DNA from: Nemertoderma westbladi | Taxonomy: Eukaryota > Xenacoelomorpha > Nemertodermatida > Nemertodermatidae | DNA: 64,000 bases | Direction: 5' to 3' | NCBI GenBank assembly: GCA_032718475.1 | Contig: JAUCBJ010003989.1 | Coordinates: 1-64,000 of the forward strand | Shown: piece after piece, positions 1-11,522 of the stretch | Numbering within the stretch: position 1 is the first letter of the stretch | How the letters are laid out: every line of letters begins with the position of its first letter | Program-made: the position numbers and the translations under genes | The notes under the pieces: model-generated | Databases searched by the model: none | The model's input: the letters and a program-made list of their open reading frames with translations, nothing else | Told to the model about the DNA's origin: nothing

Positions 1-690
1 CCTAAAAAAAATATCCAAAACCATCAGGTATATTTTTTAAAATTACGACACAGTTTACCGTTACACATACTAAATCTACTGTCCTGCTCATTAATACAGC
101 CATACATTAACTATAGGATAGTTATCTGGGGGAACTCCAAAACAACTCTCATTAAACATATTAAAACGAAAATTAATAAACTGTTGAGAGCAATTACCTT
201 CAGTCACTACCGTGAACACGCACCTCCACTTTACAGACAACTAAATATAATTCCAATTGAAAAACTATACTTTCTCGAAAATGCAAAAATACTGTGGGAA
301 ATCCACAATAACAAAAAACAACCTTTTATTACCTCGCTGTTTCAGCAGCTATACACACTCACAACACACGCTCAACTACAAACCAAAATTACTATATCAA
401 ACGGACTCGACTAGCACAAACTCAGAAATCTCTCAAATATCACGATGACATTGTCTGGAACACATTAGATAATAAAATCCAACTTAGTACATCCAAAACA
501 TCTCTTGGGAAAAAATTAAAGACTAAACTATTAAATGAACTATCAAATAAAGGATCGAACGGACAACAAAATAACAAGTTAGGGCACTCTAAAAAAAAGT
601 AATATACATTACAACAAAAACAAAATTTATATGACTTAAATTCTATATTTAAAACAAACATTTTACACATTTACACAAAATTTAGATAAT
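1..690 (+). mobile_element. CR1/L2-like LINE, 3' fragment cut by window start
   Basis: The translation carries the end of a LINE reverse transcriptase, including the stretch RAITFSHYREHAPPLYRQL. The same stretch, with few changes, lies in the minus-strand LINE fragment at 62.0-63.0 kb, so both belong to one family. Upstream of about 184 the same protein can be followed only by changing frame, so the copy is dead. Its 5' part lies outside the window. The 3' boundary near 690 is a guess from loss of similarity. The clade call (CR1/L2/Daphne group) rests on the FADD-type RT tail of the second copy and is approximate. Confidence 0.7.
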
Positions 691-1709
691 TGAATGGATT
701 GCTTTTAATTGTGGTTGGATAGGCTATCAGTAACCATTACCCAATCCCTCCAATTGACTGCTGATAGGAGTTGTTAGCTACACTAGCTCACAGTGACCTC
801 CTATCAATGCGCTACACGCCCACTACTTTTTTCAAATAAAAATAAGAACAAAAAGAAAAGCATACTGTATTTGTTTACCTGTATCTTTGTATTTTATAAA
901 CATTGATGACGGTCAATTCAAGAATAAATAATTAAAAGGAATTAAATATAGTCAAATTATTTACACTTAACTAGAGTCAGCGCAGCCGCAGACTATAATT
1001 GTGAGGAGTCGTCTCTAGGCACATGAAATAATAATAATAAATCCTGGACTTATTGCGCGCTTTTTCTAAGTCTCGGTTTCAACGCTGTTAATTCGGAAAA
1101 ATGTGTCCTTGAACACAAATGTAGCTTAAATTTGGACAGCCCAAATAAAGAGTTCGGATTTTAGTACGCTGCAAAAATTTGTAAGATCGGTGGCGGTTCT
1201 AGTTTGAAAATGGAGATTGTTGGAGCTGCATAAAAGAACTATCGGGTGCCAGATGTTTACAGTTTGAAATTTGGTACATTTAGAGACCACAGCAGTTCCG
1301 TCCTGGTTGGGTTGTAGTTGGGGGTAAGTATGGGTTTGTTATATGGGTGAACAGCTGGTGTTGTATCGTTTTATGCTAATAAGTGAAGTCGTCTATAATG
1401 GACTGGTCTGGTCTGGTAGACCGTATAATAGGCTGTTGTTGTTATCAAACCGTGATATTATGAGCGAGTTTACAAGTTTCTGTGTTGTCGTCGCTTTGGT
1501 GGCATCCGATTTGTCAAAATCTTCAACATTTTCGCTTATGAAACATTTCCTGTAATATAAAATTCCTGACTTTTCCCTGATTTGTCCATTCCCTGACTGT
1601 GACTATTCCATGAGTGGCAACCCTGCTATGGCCTTGTACTTATGGTACAACAGACTCCCAACAACCACGATGTATTCTAGAACACCAATTCCCAGTTCCC
1701 ATACATTCT
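691..1709. other. Intergenic, no gene recognised
   Basis: AT-rich sequence without a credible coding frame. From about 1660 it becomes a degenerate array built around GAACACCAA, which continues beyond the RTE insertion to about 2065. Confidence 0.5.
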
Positions 1710-1718
1710 GGAACACCA

Positions 1719-1987
1719 CTACTACTAGGATCGGCATGCTGCATTGCAGCTGCATTTTTAAGAATGCTGTGCCGGCTTATCGACAAAATTGCACCGCCAC
1801 AACTCCCTATCACCCATGACATTTGCTAGATCATCCGCATCTTCAAGGCCAGTGTCCTTTAAGATGCGTCTCAAGAAAGTCATGGGCTGTCCACCATGCT
1901 TATTCACTCCATGAGGCTGCCAAAGTACAAGATTATGCACTGGCTGGTCCTCACGGCGAAAGCAATGTCCTGCAAAGCGGAGGCGGA
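1719..1987 (-). mobile_element. 5'-truncated RTE LINE, 3' end only
   Basis: About 269 bp match the minus-strand equivalent of the last part of the RTE copy at 57.2-60.0 kb, encoding the C-terminal stretch that begins around RLRFAGHCFRREDQPVHNLV. The 3' end (CCGATCCTAGTAGTAG on the minus strand) is the same as in the other copies. The 9-bp sequence GGAACACCA lies on both sides (1710-1718 and 1988-1996) and is a good target-site duplication. The target is itself a GAACACCA-containing repeat, which weakens that reading slightly. Confidence 0.85.
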
Positions 1988-1996
1988 GGAACACCA

Positions 1997-2417
1997 ACAC
2001 CCCCAATGTATACGGTAACACCAACGCCTAACCACAGCACAAGGTATTCCCGAACACCAACCTATAAACTAATTGTTGGTCGACATCAAAATAGCATTGT
2101 GATGAGTGTTTAAATAATTTCCTATAGTATTCGATTACGTAGGATGTGCGGTTTTACTATCCGGGCGAGAAAACTTGTTGCAAAACGAAATGAAAAATCA
2201 TGTAGTAAAGAATTCATTTTATTTTTATTTTATTTGACTAAAAGTAATACCTAATATAATATGTTGCATAATAAATTACACATTATCATAAATTTGTTTC
2301 AAAAATATTTTTAAATTCTATAAATGAAAAAAATGTGGTTTTTAGCACAAATGGGGCACAATATACAAGTTAATCAACCAATAAAGCGACTTTATTGGTT
2401 ACGTATGAAAACTATAA
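1997..2417. other. Intergenic, 3' flank of REXO1-like gene
   Basis: Holds the rest of the GAACACCAA-type degenerate repeat (to about 2065), then AT-rich sequence that would include the 3' untranslated region of the minus-strand exonuclease gene. Nothing else is recognised. Confidence 0.5.
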
Positions 2418-5400
2418 TCAACGCTTCGTTACTTTGGCCAAACTATTGGCATCGGTCTGCATTAACTTAATAGAATCTTTACACAGCGGCTTGGCTCTGA
2501 GTTTATCTTCCGTCTTTATATCCTCCTTCACTTTCCACAACATCAGCTCCATACAGGACTTGGCGTCTTCCCTACAATCGTGTCCAGCAACGTCATCCTG
2601 GATGATCTTCTGGAGATGATCGATCACGATATTCTTTAACGCGCGTTTCAACGGCGGGCCCATCTTGTGCGGAAACACTAAGGATGTGTCGACAACGCTC
2701 GAGTGTATAAGTCGCAGCACCTTGAGGTCCGACTGGAGACTGTGGCCGATAAGTATCGTATCCGCGAAGAATAACTCCTGTAGTTCCACGACGACGTCCT
2801 CCGCTCGCATTGAAACGTCGGCGAGGTCATCGGCTGCGATCCCGGAGAATCTCGTGTTGTAATCGACGACGGGGTTGTCGGGAAGTACCAGCGTCTCGTA
2901 GACGACCAGGAGGTTCTCGTCAATCACGGATATCTTACAGAGTTCGAGTCCCTCAACCGTGTAGCACATCTCGCAGTCGAGCGCGTAAACGCCCGGGGAC
3001 GGTGCCCCGCAGTGCCCAGGGAAGGCGGCCGCTAACCCTGGGGACAAAGGCTCGCCCATCCCCCCAACGCCCGGACGCCCACACGACTCGCCCTCGCCCG
3101 CACCCAGACACCCTCGTGTCTCACGGAACGCGCCCATCTCGCCCCCCTCCGACACGTGTCTCCCCGCCAGAGAGCAACCCTCCGCACCCACCTCCGCGCC
3201 GCAGCAGTTGTACCGCGACTCGCCCCCCTTACCCCGTTGCCGCCACGCTTTCCCCCAATGGTAGACGCACTCCTCCGGCTTGGCGTAGACCCCGCCGACG
3301 CCCACGCTGTACCCCCGCCCGCAGCGACAACACGTCCTCCCCCCATCGCCCCCGCAGCTCGGGGGCTGCGGGCTGTAGAACGCCACGCCCGCGTCCCCAT
3401 CCGGCCTCGGGAACCCGTTAACTCGCAACTCTTCCTCCGTTAACAGATACCGTCGCAATCGGTTGTACAGATTCCAACCTTTCAACGTCTCCGTTTGTTT
3501 CTTTCTGACGCGATTTGAATCGGTTCAGCGTCACGTTGTCGGCCCCCTTAGCCGATAGAACGTCGGAATGTTTCTGTGTAAATAAACTCCGACTAACTCT
3601 GCTCTCCCGGCCGTCCTCGCTTCGCTCTTTCACGAAATCTTTAATTCGTTTCATCGTCTGGGCCGCACGGTTCGTGTAGAGGAATCGGGTTTTACTCTTG
3701 GTGTAGAGTTCGGCCTCCTCGCCGACGGCGGCCGAGAAGACCCGATCGGTGGGGAGGCCCGACTTGAGGAGCTCGTCGACGAAGGCGTCGAGGTAGCGCT
3801 GGCGTACAGCCGGGGGGAGAGAGAGACGGGAGTCGTCGGTGGTGGTGGGGCGGGGGCGTTGGGGGGCGGAGCGGGGGCGGTGGGCGACTCGGTGGTCCGT
3901 GGTGGGCGTACCAACGTACACCGACGCGCCTCTGCCGGCCCCCGCCGCCCCCTGGGGGGCCGCCCCTCTACCGGCCCCCGCCGCCCCCTGGGGGGCTGCC
4001 CCCCTTCCGGCCCCCGCCGCCCCTTGGGGGGCCGCCCCCCTCCCGGCCCCCGCCGCCCCCCTCCCCAACGCCGCGCTCATAAAGTAACGTTCGTGTCCCC
4101 TAATCCTAACGCGTTTCCGCAACTCATCAGTGTCCGGTTTCTCCGCCGGAATCGATTTTAGCGCCGGACGGACTACGACGTCGTCCCGTCCGGCTGCGAC
4201 AACCGCCGCGCCGAAACAGCGCTCCGCGTCCAAGCGACGGCGCCGCTCGTCGTCGAAACGCGCGGCGCGGTCCCGCAGCGGTTGTCCTAGAGAGCCGCGC
4301 GCCGTCCGCCGCTGCGACAGACTCTTCCGACGGTAGTCGCTAGGTGCGGCAGAGACGTAGCGGGGCTGTCCGGACACCCCCAACTCCCCAGACACTCCCA
4401 ACTCCCCGGACACTCCCAACTCCCCGGACACTCCCAACTCCCCGGACACCCCCAACTCCCCAGACAACCCCACCAACTCTCCGGACACTCCCAACTCCCC
4501 GGACAATCCCTCCAACTCCCCAGACACTCCCAACTCCCCGGATCCCCCCGAACTAGCCGTCTCTCCCTTGTTGAACATCTCCATGCACTGCCCCAAGGCC
4601 TCTTCGTCTATATCGGCACAGCCCCCGAACTCGGACTCCTTGAGGTAGTTGAGGATATCGGCGACGACTTCCTTCCTGGACCCCGGGGACCCGCCTAACT
4701 CCTTTACCGAAGGATCGGAAGTGGAAGACATCGGGACAGATAAGCTGCTACTCGTGTTCAACTCCTCCTCTATATCCATAAGGACATCGGCAATTTCGTC
4801 TTCTTTTAGAGGCAAGAAATCTTCCAACGATTCATCAACAGCGTCGCTCTCTATAACCAATGCTGGGTCGCTGGTATCCAATGGTTTGGCTTCCTCACTC
4901 ACTCCCACCTCTGACAATGTAGAACACCCTGTGTCAACGTCCGTCTCTATAACCCCCTTGGATCCATCAGGTTCCGCGTCAACAGACGTTTCGTAACTCA
5001 CCGATCCGCCCATAGTTCTATCGTCCAGTAACTTTAGTCGTTTATTATCGGAATTCGTTTCTGGAACTCCAGAACTACCCTCCAACGGCCGTTTGTGGCC
5101 GAATAGTTGAGCCGACTTTGGAATTCTTTCCGATTCAGAATTTACCGAAGTATCACAGACTAGGTCACTAAGAGGTTTGCTTGTATCGACAGTGTGGGGC
5201 GCCTGAGCGGTTAGTTTGTTATTACTGAATCCAACGTAGGATGAGGAACTTGGGTCGTAAGGCGCGATATCCGATTGAGGTCTTCTAGTCGCAAGCAATG
5301 CTGATTGGCTGACAGCAGATAGGGCACCCCGATGCAACGCGGAAGCTTCCAATGCAGGTGCAGGCAACTCCAATGGGTTTACAACGGATTTACTATAAAT

Positions 5401-5967
5401 TGTTTCAGTTTTAGCTATGCCGTCAAATATTCCTTGTAAAACATCGGAACTGCCAATTTTGTTATTTAATAAGTTTGTTTTATTAATATTCTGGAGTTCT
5501 GCGTCCATGGAGACATTGTAGTTATTAGAAGGCGTTCGTGAATTATCTACAAATCTAACATTATTATAATCGTTGGGGCGAAATGCTGGTGCTTCGGGAA
5601 GACTATTATAATTAGTTGGTTGGTCTAGAGTTAATTTATCGAACGTATTGCTATTTGCCATACAGTTACGCGTGGACAATTCAGTTTTTGGTGTTGGAAT
5701 GTAAATGGGAGCGTTGATAATGTTTATTCTCCCCGGTCGAGAGGCTGTACCGGAACTGGAATGGGAATGACTGCTCGACCCGTGCTTATGTCTGGAGTGA
5801 GTTCTCGATGGTTTGTAATGCTGCCCAGGCTGGAATGTCCCATCTTCCGTTGAGTGTTGTTTCTTTTGATGGTCCACGTGTTTAAAGTGGCAGTAAGGCC
5901 GGTGGCACAGACCGTTGGCGAAGAATGGGCAAGTAACACCACTGAAATAGCCGCGAGAAGGAAACAT
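2418..5967 (-). CDS. REXO1: REXO1-like RNA exonuclease, in two overlapping frames
   Basis: REXO1-family DEDDh 3'-5' exonucleases act on RNA in the nucleus. The first frame (5967-3418, 849 codons) opens with MFPSRGYFSG and a CCCH finger at residues 13-30 (C-x7-C-x4-C-x3-H), the family's N-terminal hallmark. Long low-complexity regions follow, then a conserved helical segment (LPPAVRQRYLDAF). The second frame (to 2418) carries YLLTEEELRVNGFP, a Cys/His-rich module, and the exonuclease domain: LDCEM (Asp and Glu), HSLQSDL (Asp) and GHDCREDA (His and Asp), so all five catalytic residues are present. Joining the frames needs a +1 shift, or a removal of 3n+1 bases, in the overlap at about 3418-3515. 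No clear small intron with the right length was found, so a sequence indel, an intron or a real lesion all remain possible. The second frame has no ATG near its start. No other break is seen. Confidence 0.88.
3929..4078 (-). repeat. GC-rich in-frame repeat in REXO1-like gene
   Basis: A roughly 36-bp unit encodes GAAGAGRGAAPQ about four times in the exonuclease frame. It sits between conserved segments and so lies in a linker. The GC content is far above that of the surrounding intergenic DNA. Confidence 0.85.
4360..4556 (-). repeat. 15-bp-based in-frame repeat in REXO1-like gene
   Basis: The unit encodes SGELGV or SGELEGL-type pentapeptides about a dozen times in frame. The length stays a multiple of three, as expected if the linker is translated. 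Confidence 0.85.
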
Positions 5968-6292
5968 AATTTAGGCTATAGGACCACAATCAGACCAGTT
6001 CTATAGTTACCGGAACCAGGTTTAATGTAAGCCTAGAAAGCAAGAACAATTGAGAGGCACGTCACTCAGTGTGATGCAGTTCTGTCAAAATTAGAACTAC
6101 AGGCAGACAGGAATACAGGATACTGTTATAGGCCTAGTTAATTAATTAGGACACCCAACTTAATTAATATGTGTAGGCCTAGCTAGGTATTGAGGAATTA
6201 CCGTACCAGATTAATGAATTACACTAACTACAGTACCGTACTATAGTTAGGAACAAAACGCCTGATTTTGTCCATTTGAACGCCAACATTTG
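5968..6292. other. Upstream region of REXO1-like gene
   Basis: AT-rich, with many short TAGGCCTA and GTACAGTAC palindromes. It should contain the promoter of the minus-strand exonuclease gene, but no core element can be named. Confidence 0.4.
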
Positions 6293-6737
6293 GCCCATGT
6301 GAAGAATACCAGACTTTCTGCCATTATATTTCACTTTGCAGTTACCCCCATGTGAAGAATACCAGGTTTTCACCAAACACACAGGTTACAGAAGGGCTGA
6401 ATGTAACCAAAACAATAAACGAATTAGTATATGTACATTTAGTATAAGACAGAAATAAGCGCTATAAAACATTTAATAAAGATAAATAAAAAAAAATTAA
6501 AACTCTTCATTTATAAAATTCAAATAAAATGTCGACCGAATCTTCACATGGGCGCGCTTATTTCTGTTTTATAACCTGTACATATACTAATGGTTAGATA
6601 TTTACTAATGTTTAGATTCAGCCCTTCTGTAACCTGTGTTTTTGGTGAAAACCTGGCAGCTTGGTATTCTTCTCATGTGGGGGTAACTGCAAAGTGAAAT
6701 ATAACGACAGAAAGTCTGGTATTCTTCACATGTGCCC
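6293..6737. mobile_element. MITE with an inverted second partial copy
   Basis: A unit at about 6293-6553 starts with CCCATGTGAAGAATACCAG and ends with TCTTCACATGGG. It is followed at 6554-6737 by an inverted part of the same unit, ending at CACATGTGCCCATG. The whole can fold into a long hairpin. The related copy at 10.7-11.0 kb defines the family. No coding capacity is seen. Confidence 0.75.
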
Positions 6738-8063
6738 ATGCGTGACCTTTAAATTATTGGTAGTGTATTTAATTATCTTATTTCGGTGTTAAAGATAGTT
6801 CATTATCTTAAATAATGTACTCTTACCACAATTTATTTTATAAGTATATAGAGTTTAAAATAACACAAGGCTCAAGTTGGCTAACGTTTACACCCTGAAG
6901 TCTTGGCATTGGTGACGCGAAACTAGGCTAGTGAGATTCAGGATATTGCGTTTAATATAAAAATCGAAAACCCCATCGAATTCCGTAAAGGCGTTAATAA
7001 TATAGGAAATACACAAATAGTCATTTAACCGGATAAATGAATTTTCCGCAATGGAGATATTGGAATTATGTTACCCACCCACCACACACCCATTTTAGTT
7101 TCTTCCATACATCTACTGATTCTATAACAATATGGTCAGCATTCAATAATCTCCATTGCTGAAAATTAATTAAAATATTATTGGTTGGTCTAGATAAAAA
7201 TTGCCTCCTCCTATTGGCTGAACGTAAAGAGTAATGTCACATAGGAACTAAAGGCTTAAAGGCTTATTAAGCCAAGGATGCTTTTCAATAAGTTCATGTT
7301 CACCACCTAGACCTTACTGACCTTCCACAGTTCAAAAGGTAAAACAGGCACGCTGAATTACAATTAAGGCAATTTGTTACCATTATATCCATTATACATA
7401 TCCATTATATCGTACTGCATTAATGCAGTACAGCAGTACGACTTCCCATTCATGTACATAAGTTCAAAGTTACGTAGCTACATTAGTTACTTACTGTCTC
7501 TGCTATAGTTTGATAGTACTATATAGGCGGATAGGCTTACTGTTATCTCAAATTCTCACTATTATATTACTTCACCAGGCAATTTATTCAAAGTTTCAAT
7601 AAATAATCAATAGGCCTATACTACTGTACAGTATACAGTACTACACACACCAGTTGTATTAAAAAATATTGAGACATCAAAAATATCGCGAGTAAAAATA
7701 TCGTGTGTTGAAAAATATCGATAATATCGCGAGTAAAAATATCGTGTGTTGAAAAATATCGATAATATCACGAGTAAAAATATTGAGTTATGGGCGTATT
7801 ACTCAGTAGGCCTAGTATTTAGTATTGTAACTGTGTTGTTAATACTATTCCTTATAATTAATTGTATATCTTTGCTGCGGCTAATATCTTTTACCTCTTT
7901 AATTAATTAATTAACCCATTCTTAATTTATTGATTAATTTGCTGTTTTAATTTCTAAATAAAATATCCGTATATATTATAAAGCCGTAAATTAAGAAGTT
8001 TAAATAAGTGTAAATAAAAAAGTATCAAAAAAAGTTTATCAGTTTATTTAACTAATTATTTAC
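6738..8063. other. Intergenic, AT-rich
   Basis: No gene recognised. A short tandem array at about 7670-7790 repeats a unit of roughly 44 bp with AAAAATATCG motifs and two TATCGATA palindromes. The rest is AT-rich with CAGTAC-type palindromes near 7400-7650. Confidence 0.5.
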
Positions 8064-9555
8064 AAATCCAGGAGCGAGGAGCTGAGGAGTGTCTCTCTGG
8101 GCTACAGTAGCACTGATGAGTGTTCATCAGGAGATCCAGGAGCGAGGAGCTGAGGAGTGTCTCTCTGGGCTACAGTAGCACTGATGAGTGTTCATCAGGA
8201 GATCCAGGAGCGAGGAGCTGAGGAGTGTCTCTCTGGGCTACAGTAGCACTGATGAGTGTTCATCAGGAAATCCAGGAGCGAGGAGCTGAGGAGTGTCTCT
8301 CTGGGCTACAGTAGCACTGATGAGTGTTCATCAGGAGATCCAGGAGAGAGGAGCTGAGGAGTGTCTATCTGGGCTACAGTAGCACTAATGAGTGTTCATC
8401 AGGAGATCCAGGAGCGAGGAGCTGAGGAGTGTCTCTCTGGGCTACAGTAGCACTGATGAGTGTTCATCAGGAGATCCAGGAGCGAGGAGCTGAGGAGTGT
8501 CTCTCTGGGCTACAGTAGCACTGATGAGTGTTCATCAGGAGATTCAGGAGCGAGGAGCTGAGGAGGTCTCTCTGGGCTACAGTAGCACTGATGAGTGTTC
8601 ATCAGGAGATCCAGGAGCGAGGAGCTGAGGAGGTCTCTCTGGGCTACAGTAGCACTGATGAGTGTTCATCAGGAGATCCAGGAGCGAGGAGCTGAGTGTT
8701 TCTCTGGGCTACAGTAGCACTGATGAGGTGTTCATCAGGAGATCCAGGAGCGAGGAGCTGAGGAGTGTCTCTCTGGGCTACAGTAGCACTGATAGTGTTC
8801 ATCAGGAGATCCAGGAGCGAGGAGCCGAGGAGTGTCTCTCTGGGCTACAGAAGCACTGATGAGTGTTCATCAGGAGATCCAGGAGCGAGGAGCTGAGGAG
8901 TGTCTCTCTGGGCTACAGTAGCACTGATGAGTGTTCATCACGAGATCCAGGAGCGAGGAGCCGAGGAGTGTCTCTCTGGGCTACAGTAGCACTGATGAGT
9001 GTTCATCAGGAGATCCAGGAGCGAGGAGCCGAGGAGTGTCTCTCTGGGCTACAGTAGCACTGATGAGTGTTCATCAGGAGATCCAGGAGCGAGGAGCTGA
9101 GGAGTGTCTCTCTGGGCTACAGTAGCACTGATGAGTGTTCATCAGGAGATCCAGGAGCGAGGAGCCGAGGAGTGTCTCTCTGGGCTACAGTAGCACTGAT
9201 GAGTGTTCATCAGGAGATCCAGGAGCGAGGAGCTGAGGAGTGTCTCTCTGGGCTACAGTAGCACTGATGAGTGTTCATCAGGAGATTCAGGAGCGAGGAG
9301 CTGAGGAGGTCTCTCTGGGCTACAGTAGCACTGATGAGTGTTCATCAGGAGATCCAGGAGCGAGGAGCTGAGGAGGTCTCTCTGGGCTACAGTAGCACTG
9401 ATGAGTGTTCATCAGGAGATCCAGGAGCGAGGAGCTGAGTGTTTCTCTGGGCTACAGTAGCACTGATGAGTGTTCATCAGGAGATCCAGGAGCGAGGAGC
9501 TGAGGAGTGTCTCTCTGGGCTACAGTAGCACTGATGAGTGTTCATCAGGAGATAG
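8064..9555. repeat. 68-bp minisatellite, about 22 copies
   Basis: The unit begins GGAGCGAGGAGCTGAGGAGT and contains CTGATGAGTGTTCATCAG, a hairpin with a 7-bp stem. Some units are shortened by 1-8 bp (for example near 8565, 8690 and 9440). A block with the same order of variants occurs at about 8540-8710 and again at 9285-9445, which points to block duplication. Frames inside it are short and change with each short unit, so it is not a gene. Confidence 0.95.
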
Positions 9556-10065
9556 ATATGCCTGTAGATGCAATTATAAATATTTATTTATGCCAAGCGT
9601 CAAAATCGCCGCATAATTAATTTAGCAATTTTCACTTGGCCTACGGTAGGCCTACTGTAGGCCTATTCAGATAGTGGTGCAAATTGTCCACAAGTGAAAA
9701 AGTGATCTCCTGTGAAAATTGACCGCAGGTGAAATAAAGTTTAATTTATTATTTTGGTTAGAAAACACAGCCATTGTAACCTACTAGGAGTGTAATACTT
9801 TCCCTTAATGTTTTAAATTAAATAATTTTATAAACCCTCGAAATACGGCACTAGAGTTTAATAGGGGGCCCTCCAGCCCTCCAAATCTGCTAAATCATGA
9901 AATCACCTAAACTGAAGGTTAGTAAAGGAGCAGGTTACAGAGGCGAGTTGAACGGAACCAAAACATTAAACAAAAGTTAGGAATCTCGTAGAATATACTT
10001 ACAATTTCAGAATTAGCAGGTGATTTCAGGATTAGCTGATTAGGAGAGTCCCCTGCTATTAGGCA
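9556..10065. other. Intergenic with MITE relic
   Basis: At about 9923-10075 lies sequence shared in inverse orientation with the MITE at 23.8 kb (AGGAGCAGGTTACAGAGGC, GAACCAAAACA). No coding frame is seen. Confidence 0.5.
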
Positions 10066-11103
10066 CAAGTGGCTACTGACCGGACCCATTGACCGGACCC
10101 TCTAAATACCGTATTGAAGCTTTATATTTGATTTATCTTTTACTTATATTATTGATCGGACCCTTACCTCAACTTTGTGACCGGACCCTCTAAATACCGT
10201 ATTGAAGCTTTATATTTGATTTATATTTTACATGTATATTATTGATCGGACCCTTACCTCAACTTTGTGACCGGACCCTCTAAATACAGTATTGAAGCTT
10301 CATATTTGATTGATATTTTACATGTGTATTATTGACCGGACCCTTATTACCTCAACTTTGTGACCGGACCTATTTACCGGACCCTCTAAATACCGTATTG
10401 AAGACTGTATTCGTCGGCGAGAAAGCTTCGCCCACTAAACATGGTTAGAAAAAGCCGTCTCTGTAACCTGCTCCTTTCCTTCAATTGGCAACAACATCGT
10501 TTGTTGTTTTGGTTAGAAAAGCCGTCTCTGTAACCTGCTTCTTTCCCTCAATTGGTAACTAAAATGATTTCTAACACAAATCTTATTGGGCGAAGGTTGC
10601 TCGCGGGCGAAGACCGAAGATTGCCTTTCACAAAGTAACCTGTATAATCTTGTGTGTTAACACATCATGTGTTAACTTTTGTTATTGTTTTGGTTCCCTC
10701 AACACGGGCCCATGTGAAGAATACCAGACTTTCTGCCGTTATATTTTACTTTGCAGTTACCCCCATGTGAAGAATACCAGGTTTTTACCAAAAACACAGG
10801 TTACGGAAGGGCTGAATCTAACCAAAACAATAAACGAATTAGTATATGTACAGGTTATAAGACAGAAATAAGCGGTATAAAACACTTGATAAGATAAATT
10901 AAAAAAAAAAAATCTTCATATATAAAATTCCAATAAAAAGTCGACCGAAAACAGAAATCCTGGTATTCTTCACATGGGCGCCAACACGCCTCTGTAACCT
11001 GCTCCTTTACTAACCTGCTCCTTTAAGTGGCAATGGGCTCGGTCAATGGGTCCGGTCAATTGCGCAATGGGTCCGGTCAGGAGCATTTGACATTAGCCAC
11101 TAG
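10066..11103. mobile_element. Foldback element with GACCGGACCC ends
   Basis: The left end (from about 10068) has AGTGGCTACTGACCGGACCC, and the right end near 11103 carries the inverse, with CTAGTGGCTAATG read on the minus strand and several GACCGGACCC motifs. Near the left end, about three and a half copies of a unit of roughly 90 bp repeat CCGGACCCTCTAAATAC (10085-10400). A separate MITE is nested at 10707-10979. No transposase is visible, so this would be non-autonomous. Confidence 0.6.
10707..10979. mobile_element. MITE copy, ends CCCATGTGAAGA / TCTTCACATGGG
   Basis: About 273 bp with the same ends and interior as the unit at 6293-6553. It includes an internal second copy of the end motif (CCCATGTGAAGAATACCAGG at about 10761) and TCGACCGAAAACAG near the right end. 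It is flanked by AACCTGCTCC-type sequence shared with other MITE remains in the window. Confidence 0.8.
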
Positions 11104-11522
11104 TACCCTAACCTCATGGTTTTTGTTTACGGTGATTTTGCGCCATCAATTCACTGTATCACATCATAAATACCAATGACCTAATTAAAAAATTTAATAA
11201 TCCGTAGTGAAATACATCTGTTATGGAAAACATGTCCTGGAAAATAGTGTCGTTATTCTGGTCCAACCACCCCTCCCCCAAATTTTTGTAAGATTGGATG
11301 AAATTTGAAATAGAGATAGTTTCACTAACTCCTCCTCCGTGGGTAAGTATATTTTTATTTTTTGCTCTCATTTTTTTTAGCGACATCCGTTAAAAAAGGT
11401 CTCCTGTCTCTAGCGGTTATATACAGTATACCTACCTTATGCGTACCTGAGTAGGCCTATCAAACAAACATTTTCCTTCGGCCTATGTATAACAATAAAC
11501 TGATACGAAATAACCTGTAGCA
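11104..11522. other. Upstream of TRIM-like gene, dispersed repeat
   Basis: The stretch at about 11220-11345 resembles 23690-23800 and, inverted, 24180-24310: a CATGTCCTGGAA motif, a C/G-rich tract and GATAGTTTCAC. It looks like a three-copy dispersed repeat. The promoter of the TRIM-like gene should also be here, but no core element is clear. Confidence 0.55.

Noticed and set aside
2810-3443. Plus-strand Arg/Pro-rich proteins opposite REXO1
   Set aside because: GC-rich shadows of the exonuclease frame, without any recognisable domain.
3418-3620. Small intron explaining the REXO1 frame switch
   Set aside because: GT-AG pairs were checked by eye from GTTAGT; the lengths found (24, 51, 93, 119) are not 3n+1.
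7670-7790. Regulatory TATCGATA (DRE-like) cluster
   Set aside because: The palindromes are part of a 44-bp AT-rich tandem repeat and are not near a gene start.
8064-9555. Hammerhead ribozyme array
   Set aside because: Each unit has CTGATGAG, but the CGAAAC part and a plausible stem III are missing; the motif is half of a simple CTGATGA/TCATCAG hairpin.
8064-9555. CRISPR array
   Set aside because: Units are joined directly with no unique spacers, and the DNA is clearly animal. The same holds for the arrays at 15.8 and 36.1 kb.
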